From NCBI RefSeq assembly GCF_014269285.1, contig NZ_JACOAF010000044.1, forward strand, positions 1-64,000: DNA of 64,000 bases, read 5' to 3'. The translations under genes and the position numbers were made by a program. The notes below the pieces were generated by a model that saw nothing but the letters and a program-made list of their open reading frames with translations, was not told where the DNA came from and made no database searches. Positions 27,748 through 35,777 of the stretch are shown here, one piece after another. Source of the DNA: Rufibacter sediminis (GTDB lineage Bacteria > Bacteroidota > Bacteroidia > Cytophagales > Hymenobacteraceae). Numbering within the stretch: position 1 is the stretch's first letter; each line of letters begins with the position of its first letter.

Positions 27748-27783
27748 GTTTTCAGCCTATTTTCAAAGGAATAAGCTAAAAAC
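27748..27783. repeat. 36-nt palindrome family, extended arms
   Basis: GTTTTCAGCC to AAGCTAAAAAC, 36 nt. Here the dyad extends six more bases on each side (CATTCT / AGAATG, 27742-27789), making a strong hairpin between the malic enzyme and ruvA genes. Confidence 0.8.
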
Positions 27784-27853
27784 AGAATGCTGTAGTATAG
27801 AACTAAGAGAAGCGCCCGCCGCTCAGGATAGACCCACTACGCAGTGGTACTAT

Positions 27854-30124
27854 TTAGAGTTTTGTCTTGGATGTTTGCGCATCTACCACCGCAATGGCCA
27901 CCATATTGATGATCTCCCGCACGGAGGAACCTAACTGCAAGATATGCACCGGTTTACGCATGCCCATCAGGATAGGGCCAATGGCTTCTGCCCCGCCAAT
28001 TTCCTGTAAAAGTTTATACGCAATGTTACCGGCAGCCAGTCCCGGGAAGATGAGGGTGTTGGCCCCCACGTTCGCGAGTTCGCTGAATGGATAGTGTTCG
28101 CGCAGCAGATCACGGTTTAGGGCGGTGTTAGCCTGCATCTCGCCGTCAATGATCAGGTCTGGGTAACGCAGCTTGGCCAGGCGGGTAGCCTCCCGGGTTT
28201 TAGTTGGTACCTGTCCTGAACTGGACCCGAAGTTGGAGTAGGAGAGGACCGCCATGCGGGGCTCCTGGTCAAAGAACCGCACGTAACGGGCCGTCAACCC
28301 GATGATGTCCACCAGTTCCTCGGCGGTAGGTTGCAGGTTCACGGTGGTGTCAGCGAAGAAGTATGGCTCTTTCTTGTTTTGGATTATATACATACCCGCC
28401 ACTTTGTTCACGCCTTCTTCCACGCCAATGACGTGCAGGGCCGGCTTGATGGTAGAGGAATACTCGCGAGTAAGGCCGGAGATGAGGGCATCGGCTTCGC
28501 CGGTTTCCACCATCATGCAGCCGAAGTAGTTGCGGTCGCGCACCAGTTTGCGGCAGTCAAACAGAGTTAAGCCTTTGCGCTTGCGTTTCTCATACAATAA
28601 GTGGGCAAATTTCTCGCATTTGGCGTCTTCTTCGCGCGGATCAATGATCACGCTGCCCGTCAGGTCCATGTTGAACTCTTCAATCATCTCCTGAATGCGC
28701 GCGCGCTCACCCAACAGAATAGGATACGCCAGTTTCTGCTCTAGTACAGTTTGGGCCGCCTTCAGAATCTTGTAATGATCGGCTTCCGCGAAGACCACGG
28801 TTTTAGGGTTCTGCCGGGCCTGGGTCAGGATCCGGTTCATCAGTTTCTGGTCAATGCCAATGCGGGCCTGCAGTTCCTGGTGGTAGCGCTCCCAGTTGGT
28901 AATAGGAAAGCGGGCTACGCCGGAATCCATGGCCGCTTTGGCGACCGCCGGGCTGATGGTGGTGATCAGGCGGGGGTCCAGCGGCTTAGGGATAAGGTAC
29001 GTGCGACCGAAAGCGATGGAGTTATCGCCGTAGGCTTTGTGTACGATGTCCGGCACGCCTTCTTTGGCCAGTTCTGCCAGGGCATACACGGCAGCCAGCT
29101 TCATGGCTTCGTTGATCTCGGTGGCGCGGACGTCCAGGGCACCCCGGAAAATGTAAGGGAAACCGAGTACGTTGTTCACCTGGTTAGGATGGTCTGAGCG
29201 GCCGGTGGCCATGATCAGATCTTCACGGGTGGCCATCGCGGTTTCGTAGGCAATCTCGGGGTCTGGGTTGGCCAGGGCGAAGATGATGGGGTCTTTTGCC
29301 ATCAGTTTCACCAATTCAGGCGCTAAAACGTTGCCGGCACTCAGGCCCACAAACACATCGGCTCCTTCCATGGCTTCGGCCAGGGTGGTGATCTTTCGGG
29401 TGGTCACGAACTGGGCGCGGTAGATGTCCAGGTCGTTGCGCTCCGGGTTGATGATGCCGTCTTTGTCAAACATGACGATGTTGTCAATCTTCACGCCCAG
29501 CTCCAGGTACAGCTTGGCGCAGGCAATGGCGGCGGCTCCGGCCCCGTTCACCACCATCTTGATCTTGTCAATGTCCTTGCCCACCACTTCCAGGGCATTC
29601 AACAAGGCGGCGCTGGAGATGATGGCGGTACCGTGTTGGTCATCATGCATGAGCGGGATGTTCATTTGCTCACGCAGGGCATTCTCAATCTTGAAGCTCT
29701 CCGGTGCTTTGATGTCCTCCAGGTTAATTCCCCCGAAGGTGGGCTCCAAAGATTTCACAATCTGGATGAATTTCTCTGGGTCGGTTTCGTCAATCTCAAT
29801 ATCGAACACGTCAATGCCCGCAAATTTCTTGAAGAGCACGCCTTTTCCTTCCATTACGGGTTTGGAGGCATCGGGGCCTATGTTCCCCAGACCTAAAACG
29901 GCGGTACCATTTGAAATAACGCCCACCAGGTTGCCCTTGGCGGTGTATTTGTAGACATCGTCTTTGTTGGCGGCAATCGCTTTACAAGGCTCCGCTACAC
30001 CCGGCGAATACGCCAGGGCTAAGTCCATCTGCGTGCTCACCATTTTGGTAGGCACCACCTCTATCTTGCCGGGTTGGCCCTGGCTGTGATAATTCAGTGC
30101 GTCTTCCTTGTTGATTTTAATCAT
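27854..30124 (-). CDS. maeB: NADP-dependent malic enzyme with phosphotransacetylase-like domain
   Basis: A 756-residue cytoplasmic enzyme converting malate to pyruvate, CO2 and NAD(P)H. The malic enzyme part (about 1-410) has SNGTAVLGLGNIG, MHDDQHGTAII and the dinucleotide fold VVNGAGAAAIACAK. The C-terminal part (about 430-750) is a phosphate acetyl/butyryl transferase-like domain (SNFGSSSGQVPTKTREA, IDGEMQANTALN) that in MaeB-type enzymes is thought to be regulatory rather than catalytic. I chose the ATG at 30124; the longer frame begins with TTG three codons earlier. The upstream spacer holds only a degenerate palindrome and a terminator belonging to the next operon. Confidence 0.95.
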   Translation of the reverse strand: MIKINKEDALNYHSQGQPGKIEVVPTKMVSTQMDLALAYSPGVAEPCKAIAANKDDVYKYTAKGNLVGVISNGTAVLGLGNIGPDASKPVMEGKGVLFKKFAGIDVFDIEIDETDPEKFIQIVKSLEPTFGGINLEDIKAPESFKIENALREQMNIPLMHDDQHGTAIISSAALLNALEVVGKDIDKIKMVVNGAGAAAIACAKLYLELGVKIDNIVMFDKDGIINPERNDLDIYRAQFVTTRKITTLAEAMEGADVFVGLSAGNVLAPELVKLMAKDPIIFALANPDPEIAYETAMATREDLIMATGRSDHPNQVNNVLGFPYIFRGALDVRATEINEAMKLAAVYALAELAKEGVPDIVHKAYGDNSIAFGRTYLIPKPLDPRLITTISPAVAKAAMDSGVARFPITNWERYHQELQARIGIDQKLMNRILTQARQNPKTVVFAEADHYKILKAAQTVLEQKLAYPILLGERARIQEMIEEFNMDLTGSVIIDPREEDAKCEKFAHLLYEKRKRKGLTLFDCRKLVRDRNYFGCMMVETGEADALISGLTREYSSTIKPALHVIGVEEGVNKVAGMYIIQNKKEPYFFADTTVNLQPTAEELVDIIGLTARYVRFFDQEPRMAVLSYSNFGSSSGQVPTKTREATRLAKLRYPDLIIDGEMQANTALNRDLLREHYPFSELANVGANTLIFPGLAAGNIAYKLLQEIGGAEAIGPILMGMRKPVHILQLGSSVREIINMVAIAVVDAQTSKTKL

Positions 30125-30254
30125 GTCCTTCAATTCTCGTGTAGTATTCTAAGTGTGGCCAAACCGCAAAACCATGGCTGGTCACGCGGGTAATAAATAC
30201 AAATTGTTAAGATTTTTCCGATTCACCAAAGCGGGCCCGGTTTCTGGGTGGTCT

Positions 30255-30290
30255 GTTTTAGGCACGTTTTGGCGTAAACACCAAAAAAAC
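30255..30290. repeat. 36-nt palindrome family, degenerate copy
   Basis: GTTTTAGGCA to CAAAAAAAC, exactly 36 nt, directly behind the terminator of the lytic transglycosylase gene on the minus strand. Confidence 0.65.
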
Positions 30291-30291
30291 A

Positions 30292-30322
30292 AAAAGCATC
30301 CCAAGCCGAAGCCAGAGATGCT
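30292..30322 (-). terminator. Terminator of the tatA-gatA-transglycosylase operon
   Basis: On the minus strand AGCATC pairs with GATGCT, with inner pairing of GGCTTCGGCTT, and is followed by TTTTTG and a further T run. It lies 22 nt behind the stop at 30344. Confidence 0.7.
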
Positions 30323-30343
30323 ACTTTTATGTTTTTGCCCGCA

Positions 30344-31915
30344 TCAGCCCACAATCAGCTTCATGCCGGGTTTTAAGTCGTCACCTTTCAGTTTGTTTAC
30401 TTTTCTGAGTTTTTCCACACTCACGTTGTTGTAGCGTTTGGAAATGTTCCAGAGCGTATCGCCGGCTTGCACGTGGTGTACCGTCTGCGGTTTTTCTACT
30501 TCAGCTTTTTTAGAGGCAGCAGTTTTCTTGGAAACCATGGCAATGGCCGCATTCTCCTTCGGAACAGAATTAGCGTCAGGCCCAGCGTGCTTCGTGGCGG
30601 CAGGAAGTTCCTCGGCAGAAGCCAAAAGCGTCGTCTCGGTGGCTGGGGTTTCTTTCTGTTTGGCGTCCAGGGTTTCTTTTGCGGCTGGCTTTAACACCAC
30701 TAGTTTCTGGTTAGCCGTGAGCATGCTGCCCGAGATCTTGTTCCAGGCCTTGAGCTGCTCTACCGTTACGTTCTGCTCCTTCGCGATTTTGGAAAGATTG
30801 TCGTTGCGGCGTACGGTGTAGAAAGTCTTGACGGAACTGTCTCCCGCAGCAGGCTCCGCTTTCGCCAAAATGGCGGCGGGAGCTTCCTGCAAAGTAGGCA
30901 GTTTGGTTCTGGCCGGTGCCCGGTAAGGTGCCACGTAGCGCGATGAGTCCAGGATGGCCATCCGGTTTTCCGCCAGGAAAGGGCGAACATCGGCCGGAAT
31001 GCGCAATGGGAAGTTCTCCACGTTTTCGGGGATGTGCTTCAGCTTCAGGGCCGGATTCAGGTTCACGATCTGGTCTTCGGGCAGGTTCAGTTGCTTGGCC
31101 AGCAGTTTCAGATCCAGGGGCTGGCTGATGAGCAGCGTGTCCACGGCAATGGGTGTCTGTAACTTGGCCGGGTGCAGGTTGTGGTCCTCGGCGTGGTTCA
31201 GCGCATAAACTAAAGCGGTGAAAGAGGGCACGTAGGCACGCGTTTCTTTAGGCAAATACGGATAAATGCCCCAAAACGTCTTTTTGCCCCCAGAACGCGC
31301 AATGGCTTTTCTCACGTTGCCAGGGCCGCAGTTGTAGGCAGCCAACGCCATTTCCCAGCTCCCGAACATGCGGTACAACTGCTTCAGGAATTTGCAGGCG
31401 GCTTCGGTGGATTTCTCCGGGTCCATGCGCTCATCCAGGTAATGGTTCTGCACCAGCTTGAAGTCACGGCCGGTGAAGTCCATGAACTGCCACAGACCAA
31501 CGGCTTTGGCGGAGGAAACCGCCTTGGGCAACAACGCTGATTCCACTACCGCCAGATACTTCAGCTCATCTGGCATGTTATGCTTGGCCAGGTATTGCTC
31601 AAACATAGGGAAGTACAGGGGCTTGCGCTCCAGCACGCGCCGGGTGTATTTCCGGTTCCGGATGGTGAAGTAGTCAATCAACCCTCTTACCTGCTTGTTA
31701 AACTCCAAGGGAATCTCCTGTTCCAGACAGCTGAGGCGGTCTTGGATGAGTTCATCGGTTTCTACCGGGATGAATTCTACAGAGTCAACGAGTACCTTGG
31801 TAGTGTCTTTTACTTGCACCGCTGGAGTGACCAGTGTCGGGATTTCCTGAGCTTGCACGGCAGAGCCCAAGCCTAGTGAAAGTACAAGGCCAGTAAGAAG
31901 GGTAGTTTTGCGCAT
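30344..31915 (-). CDS. mltD: Lytic transglycosylase with two LysM domains (MltD-like)
   Basis: A 523-residue periplasmic or outer-membrane-associated murein hydrolase. Layout: signal peptide ending VQA before Gln; SLT catalytic domain at about 100-260 with catalytic Glu125 in VVESALLP and the family blocks AVGLWQF, ALAAYNCGPGNV and ETRAYVP; a first LysM at about 365-410 (YTVRRNDNLSKIAKEQNV); an Ala/Thr/Lys-rich linker; and a second LysM at the extreme C-terminus (HHVQAGDTLWNISKRYNN). Its start overlaps the gatA stop (TAATG). No lipobox is seen, so it is not a lipoprotein, unlike E. coli MltD. Confidence 0.92.
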   Translation of the reverse strand: MRKTTLLTGLVLSLGLGSAVQAQEIPTLVTPAVQVKDTTKVLVDSVEFIPVETDELIQDRLSCLEQEIPLEFNKQVRGLIDYFTIRNRKYTRRVLERKPLYFPMFEQYLAKHNMPDELKYLAVVESALLPKAVSSAKAVGLWQFMDFTGRDFKLVQNHYLDERMDPEKSTEAACKFLKQLYRMFGSWEMALAAYNCGPGNVRKAIARSGGKKTFWGIYPYLPKETRAYVPSFTALVYALNHAEDHNLHPAKLQTPIAVDTLLISQPLDLKLLAKQLNLPEDQIVNLNPALKLKHIPENVENFPLRIPADVRPFLAENRMAILDSSRYVAPYRAPARTKLPTLQEAPAAILAKAEPAAGDSSVKTFYTVRRNDNLSKIAKEQNVTVEQLKAWNKISGSMLTANQKLVVLKPAAKETLDAKQKETPATETTLLASAEELPAATKHAGPDANSVPKENAAIAMVSKKTAASKKAEVEKPQTVHHVQAGDTLWNISKRYNNVSVEKLRKVNKLKGDDLKPGMKLIVG

Positions 31916-33351
31916 TAGGCGGTTAGGTGTGGTTGATGGTTCATCAGTTGTTTAGAGAAAGCCAGTAACTGCTCTTCCCCAAAAGCTTTGGTCATCAGCT
32001 GTACCCCAATTGGGAGCCCTGCGGCGTCTGTGCCAATTGGTAACGAAATAGCCGGAATGCCTGCCAGGTTTGCCTGTACCGTGTAGATGTCCTCCAGGTA
32101 CATGGCCAGCGGATCCTTGGTGTTTTCCCCTATCTTAAAAGCAGTGGTAGGGGTGGTAGGTAGAATCAGAAAATCGTACTGGCTCAGGAGCTCATCGGTT
32201 TTCTCTTTGATCAGGCGGCGTACCTGCTGCGCCTTGGTGTAGTAAGCGTCATAATAATCAGCGGAGAGCACGAAGGTGCCCAATATGATGCGGCGCTGTA
32301 CTTCCTTCCCGAAGCCTTCGGAACGGGTTTTCTTGTACATAGAGGCCAAATCCGTGGCGTTCTGGCTCCGGAAACCATACTTCACCCCATCATACCGGCC
32401 CAGGTTGGAACTGGCTTCGGCGGTGGTCAGGATGTAGTAGGTGGGCACAATATAATCTAAAAAATGGAATTCCACCGGCTCAACCGTGTGGCCGTCAGCC
32501 TGTAAGCCATCCAGTACGCCTTGCACGGCCGCTTTCACCTCAGAATTCAGACCCGGACTCTCAAAGGAATCACGGATGAACCCGATGCGGGCGGGACGGT
32601 CAAAGGTCAGGTTTTGGCTGTAGGCAGGAACGGGGCGTTGGCTCACGGTAGCGTCAAACTCATCGGGGCCAGCCATTACTTCCAGAAGAAGCGCGGCGTC
32701 TTCCACGCTTTGCGTGATGACGCCAATCTGGTCAAAAGAAGAGGCGTAGGCAATAAGTCCGTAGCGCGAAATGCGGGAATAGGTAGGTTTCATGCCCACT
32801 ACCCCGCAGTAGGCCGCCGGTTGGCGCACAGATCCACCAGTATCAGAACCAATGGAGGCTAAACAAAGATCGGCTTGCACGGCCACGGCAGAACCGCCGC
32901 TGGAGCCACCCGGCACGCGGGAGTTGTCTATTTCGTTGAGGGCCGGCCCGAAAGCGGAATTCTCGTTGGAACCGCCCATGGCAAACTCGTCGCAGTTCTG
33001 GCGGCCAATGATGATAGCATCCTCGGCCAGCAGGCGTTGCACGGCGGTAGCGGTGTACAGAGATTTGAAACCGTCCAGGATCTGGCTGGAGGCCTGGAGC
33101 GCGTGGCCTTCATAGGCCAGCACGTCTTTGATGCCAATCACCATGCCGGCCAGTTTGCCGGCGGTGCCAGCTTGTATTTTGGCATCCACTTCTTCGGCTT
33201 GCCGAAGGGCTTCCTCTTCAAACACTTCCAGAAACGCGTTCAGATGGCGCTTGGTGTTGATGTTCTGTAGGTAACGCTCCACCAGCAGACGGCAGGAGAG
33301 CGAGCCTCGGCCTATCTCCTCGCGGATAGCGTCAAGGGATGTATAACGCAT
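31915..33351 (-). CDS. gatA: Asp-tRNA(Asn)/Glu-tRNA(Gln) amidotransferase subunit A
   Basis: A 478-residue amidase-signature enzyme that makes ammonia from glutamine for tRNA-dependent amidation, working with GatB and GatC (not in this window). The Ser-cisSer-Lys triad is Lys75 (GIKDVL), Ser150 (PGGSSGGSA) and Ser174 (SDTGGSVRQPA). The length is typical of GatA rather than other amidases, and Met-Lys-Pro-Thr-Tyr (GMKPTYSRISRYG) is a GatA hallmark. It lies 3 nt behind tatA and overlaps the next gene by one base, so the three form one transcript. Confidence 0.95.
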   Translation of the reverse strand: MRYTSLDAIREEIGRGSLSCRLLVERYLQNINTKRHLNAFLEVFEEEALRQAEEVDAKIQAGTAGKLAGMVIGIKDVLAYEGHALQASSQILDGFKSLYTATAVQRLLAEDAIIIGRQNCDEFAMGGSNENSAFGPALNEIDNSRVPGGSSGGSAVAVQADLCLASIGSDTGGSVRQPAAYCGVVGMKPTYSRISRYGLIAYASSFDQIGVITQSVEDAALLLEVMAGPDEFDATVSQRPVPAYSQNLTFDRPARIGFIRDSFESPGLNSEVKAAVQGVLDGLQADGHTVEPVEFHFLDYIVPTYYILTTAEASSNLGRYDGVKYGFRSQNATDLASMYKKTRSEGFGKEVQRRIILGTFVLSADYYDAYYTKAQQVRRLIKEKTDELLSQYDFLILPTTPTTAFKIGENTKDPLAMYLEDIYTVQANLAGIPAISLPIGTDAAGLPIGVQLMTKAFGEEQLLAFSKQLMNHQPHLTA

Positions 33352-33354
33352 GTA

Positions 33355-33747
33355 TTAAACGTTGGGGTTGTTGGGTGTTGGGTTCGGGTTGACAGGCGCG
33401 TTGGTGTACGGCGCATTGTCATTGTTGTACGGTGCGCCGTTGTTATAAGGGGCGTTGCCGTTGTTGTAATTAGGATTGTTATAACCTGGGTTTGGGTTGG
33501 TATAGCCCGGGCCGTTGTTATAATTGTTTCTGTTCTGGTTATTGGAATGCCGGTCATCATTGGCGGCGTTCTCAATGTCGTTCTTGATTTCCTTGGTGGC
33601 GTCTTTGAACTCCCGGATGCCTTTCCCTAAGCCACGGGCCAGGTCTGGAATACGCTTGGCGCCAAACAGCAACAGAACGATCACCAATAAAGCGATAATT
33701 TCGCCGGTTCCTAAGTTGCCGATGAATAATAGGCTGGATAACAACAT
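33355..33747 (-). CDS. tatA: Sec-independent translocase TatA/TatE subunit with long Asn-rich tail
   Basis: A 130-residue protein. Residues 1-65 are a normal TatA: a short N-terminal membrane helix ([18 protein letters not shown]) then the amphipathic helix [21 protein letters not shown]. TatA oligomerises to form the passage for folded, twin-arginine proteins. Residues 66-130 are an unusual low-complexity tail of Asn, Tyr, Pro and Gly in repeats such as [11 protein letters not shown]. TatA proteins usually end at 60-90 residues in a charged tail, so this extension is odd. First gene of the operon with gatA and the lytic transglycosylase. Confidence 0.92.
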   Translation of the reverse strand: MLLSSLLFIGNLGTGEIIALLVIVLLLFGAKRIPDLARGLGKGIREFKDATKEIKNDIENAANDDRHSNNQNRNNYNNGPGYTNPNPGYNNPNYNNGNAPYNNGAPYNNDNAPYTNAPVNPNPTPNNPNV

Positions 33748-33774
33748 AGCTGTACTAATAAGGTGTTAAGAATG

Positions 33775-33803
33775 TAAAATTAGGGTATAATTTTCAATTA
33801 CAA
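33775..33803 (-). promoter_or_regulatory. Promoter of tatA-gatA-mltD
   Basis: On the minus strand TTG, 18 nt, then TAATTTTA; seven of eight bases fit TAnnTTTG. The -7 element ends 27 nt before the tatA ATG. Confidence 0.55.
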
Positions 33804-33875
33804 GGCACGTAAGGTCAAGTTTAAAACGGAGAGGCGGGTGGGCTATTTTAAAACCCGGTAGATATTAATAATCCA

Positions 33876-33910
33876 TTTTTGCGCTGTTTTCCTGAAAATG
33901 CCCGCAAAGG
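33876..33910. repeat. 36-nt palindrome family
   Basis: TTTTTGCGCTGTTTTC, CT, then GAAAATGCCCGCAAAGG; the outer arms are weaker than usual. Its presence argues against the TTG start at 33879 for the next gene. Confidence 0.65.
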
Positions 33911-33983
33911 AGCCAGAACCTACGTTTTTTCAACGGCCTCCGGTTTTTTGCGTAGGTTTACTTCTGCGATTAAATTTTTCTCT

Positions 33984-35090
33984 GTGCGCCGCAAGATCCT
34001 TTCTTTTCTCACGTCTTTGTCTACCCTGTGGCTGCTGGTGGGCGTGGCCTGCCAGTACGTGCCGCCGCATCTTTTCTGGGCCGCCGGCTTCGTGGCCATG
34101 TCGCTGCCCGGAGCCTTGGTGCTCAACGGCGTGCTGCTGCTGCTGTGGCTCTGGCAACGCCCAGTGTGGGCGCTCTGGCCCGCGCTGCTCATTTTTCTGT
34201 TCTGGAGCCAGCACACCCGTTATTTTTCCCTGAACACCCCAGACGCCCAACCGGAGCCCGAGGAGCAGCGCATCAAAGTGCTGAGCTACAACGTGCGGGT
34301 CTTCAACGTCTACAAGCACCTGCATGAAGCAGACCCAGCCCTGCCCGAGAAAGAAATGGAATGGGTGGCCGAACACCACGCCGACATCCTCTGTCTGCAG
34401 GAATTCTACCATGACAAAACCGATAACACCTACAACAGCCGCAAGCGGATCGGCAAGCAGCAAGACCGGGAAATCTACGTAGGGAAAGCTCTCACAAATA
34501 AAATAGGGGCCGAGTTCGGCCTGGCGATCTTCTCCAGGTTCCCCATTGTAGAGAAAGGGTCTGTGGTGTTTGACCGGCCTACCAAAAACCAGGTGATTTA
34601 CGTGGATGTGAAGCTCCCCTCCAAAGATACCCTGCGGGTGTACAACATGCACCTGGAGTCCATGGCCATTGAGGAAAAAGACGTAGAGGCCGCCGTGCAG
34701 AGTGAAGCCGGTCTCAAAACCAAAGGCCGCAACATCGCGCGTCGGCTCAAGGGCGGCTTCATCGCGCGCAGTTACCAGGTAGAGAAGCTGCTGGAGCACA
34801 TCCAGGCCAGCCGCCATCCGGTTCTGCTCTGCGGCGATTTAAATGATTTGCCCAGCTCCTACACCTACCAGAAACTCCGGGGGCAGCTGCAGAATGCCTT
34901 TGAGGAAGGCGGCAGCGGCTTCGGGTTCACCTATAACGGCAAGCTCCCCATCAGAATAGACAACCAGTTCTACAGCGACCGCCTGGAACTCCTCCGCTTC
35001 GATGTCCTGGACCAGATCCAATTCACCGACCACTTTCCGCTGGAATCTACCTACGTCTTGACTGCCCCGGTGGAAGAGGAAGGGAATTGA
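33984..35090 (+). CDS. Membrane-anchored endonuclease/exonuclease/phosphatase family protein
   Basis: About 368 residues. Two or three hydrophobic segments at the N-terminus (FLTSLSTLWLLVGVACQ, AAGFVAMSLPGALVLNGVLLLLWL, ALWPALLIFLFW) are followed by a complete EEP domain: KVLSYNVRVFN, DILCLQEFY, YNMHLES, LLCGDLNDLPSSYTY and TDHFPL hold the Mg-binding and catalytic Asn, Glu, Asp and His. EEP enzymes cleave phosphodiesters in nucleic acids, inositol phosphates or lipids; substrate unknown. The start is uncertain: there is no in-frame ATG before the first helices, so I use GTG at 33984; TTG at 33948 and 33879 are alternatives, the last lying in a palindrome. Confidence 0.8.
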   Translation: MRRKILSFLTSLSTLWLLVGVACQYVPPHLFWAAGFVAMSLPGALVLNGVLLLLWLWQRPVWALWPALLIFLFWSQHTRYFSLNTPDAQPEPEEQRIKVLSYNVRVFNVYKHLHEADPALPEKEMEWVAEHHADILCLQEFYHDKTDNTYNSRKRIGKQQDREIYVGKALTNKIGAEFGLAIFSRFPIVEKGSVVFDRPTKNQVIYVDVKLPSKDTLRVYNMHLESMAIEEKDVEAAVQSEAGLKTKGRNIARRLKGGFIARSYQVEKLLEHIQASRHPVLLCGDLNDLPSSYTYQKLRGQLQNAFEEGGSGFGFTYNGKLPIRIDNQFYSDRLELLRFDVLDQIQFTDHFPLESTYVLTAPVEEEGN

Positions 35091-35092
35091 TT

Positions 35093-35128
35093 GTTTTAGG
35101 GCTGTTTTGCTGAAAACAGCCTTGAAAC
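35093..35128. repeat. 36-nt palindrome family
   Basis: GTTTTAGGGC to GCCTTGAAAC, exactly 36 nt, 2 nt behind the EEP gene stop. Confidence 0.9.
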
Positions 35129-35288
35129 GGTATTGGTGCAGACGCTCGCAGGTCTGAAGACGCTACGAGGTCTTTGGAGTGGGCAGTGTTGCGGTTCTAG
35201 GCAATGCTTGCTATTGCTAATCCAGCGAATGTTTTTGAGGCTTTCGCCTCACGGAAGTTGCAAACTTCCGGTCATGGTAGGTCCAAGT

Positions 35289-35318
35289 CACAGACTTGAA
35301 CCATGTTTCAAGTCTGTG
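35289..35318. repeat. Short palindrome around a CAAGTCTGTG arm
   Basis: CACAGACTTG at 35289-35298 pairs with CAAGTCTGTG at 35309-35318 across a short loop; another short dyad, CGGAAGTTGCAAACTTCCG, lies just upstream at 35256-35274. Confidence 0.6.
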
Positions 35319-35348
35319 TGAAGAAGAACAAAAGGAGTAATCAAAAGC

Positions 35349-35380
35349 TCCCCTCCTTGGCTAAGGAGGGGCAGGGGTGG
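35349..35380. repeat. C-rich repeat family (CCCCTCC type)
   Basis: CCCCTCCTTGG and CTAAGGAGGGG form a hairpin followed by CAGGGGTGG. It resembles the elements at 38409-38430 and 38493-38520. Confidence 0.65.
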
Positions 35381-35765
35381 TTCGCTGTAATAGACAGTAA
35401 AGGCCTTTACTAAACGAACCAGTTCCAGTCTTTCCCGAGCGCGCCTCGCTTTTGGCCCCGGACAGACAGAAGCTAAGCGCAAAGGACACTGCAGGCCGAA
35501 AGGGCAGTGCGAGAGGGGAAGGCGGGGCCTCGCGGCCGTGAGCGTACGGAGGGAAAAGATGCAACAACCAAGCATAAGGGCTCCGCATCAACCAACCGCT
35601 ACGCCAGCAACGGACAAATTGCAGGCACTAAGAAAAAGGCTTCGTTTCCAAGCTCCTTCCCAGAAAACACGCCATAAACAACTAAACTTCCTTCGTCAAA
35701 CTTAAAGAAAACGGCACTTTACCCCATGAACCTCGTACCGTTACCACAAGTACCAGTAAGTTTTA

Positions 35766-35773
35766 TAATTTTG
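35766..35773 (+). promoter_or_regulatory. Likely -7 element of cysS
   Basis: TAATTTTG fits TAnnTTTG exactly and ends 4 nt before the cysS ATG. The -33 region is poor (TTA at 22 nt). Confidence 0.5.
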
Positions 35774-35777
35774 CCCC

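Larger units (their letters stand above)
35091..35777. other. Long spacer rich in palindromes, no supported gene
   Basis: A 687-nt spacer before cysS. It contains a 36-nt palindrome (35093-35128), short palindromes at 35255-35275 (ACGGAAGTTGCAAACTTCCGG without its last base) and 35289-35318, a C-rich hairpin at 35349-35380, and a G+C-rich stretch at about 35436-35550. Minus-strand frames at 35288-35575 and 35361-35591 run across these structures; their products look like no protein family and I do not call them. Confidence 0.65.

Noticed and set aside
35288-35591. Minus-strand open frames of 76-95 codons in the long spacer before cysS.
   Set aside because: They are read from palindromes and a G+C-rich repeat-like stretch, have no start signals, and their composition (Arg/Pro/Ser/Leu) is typical of non-coding frames.
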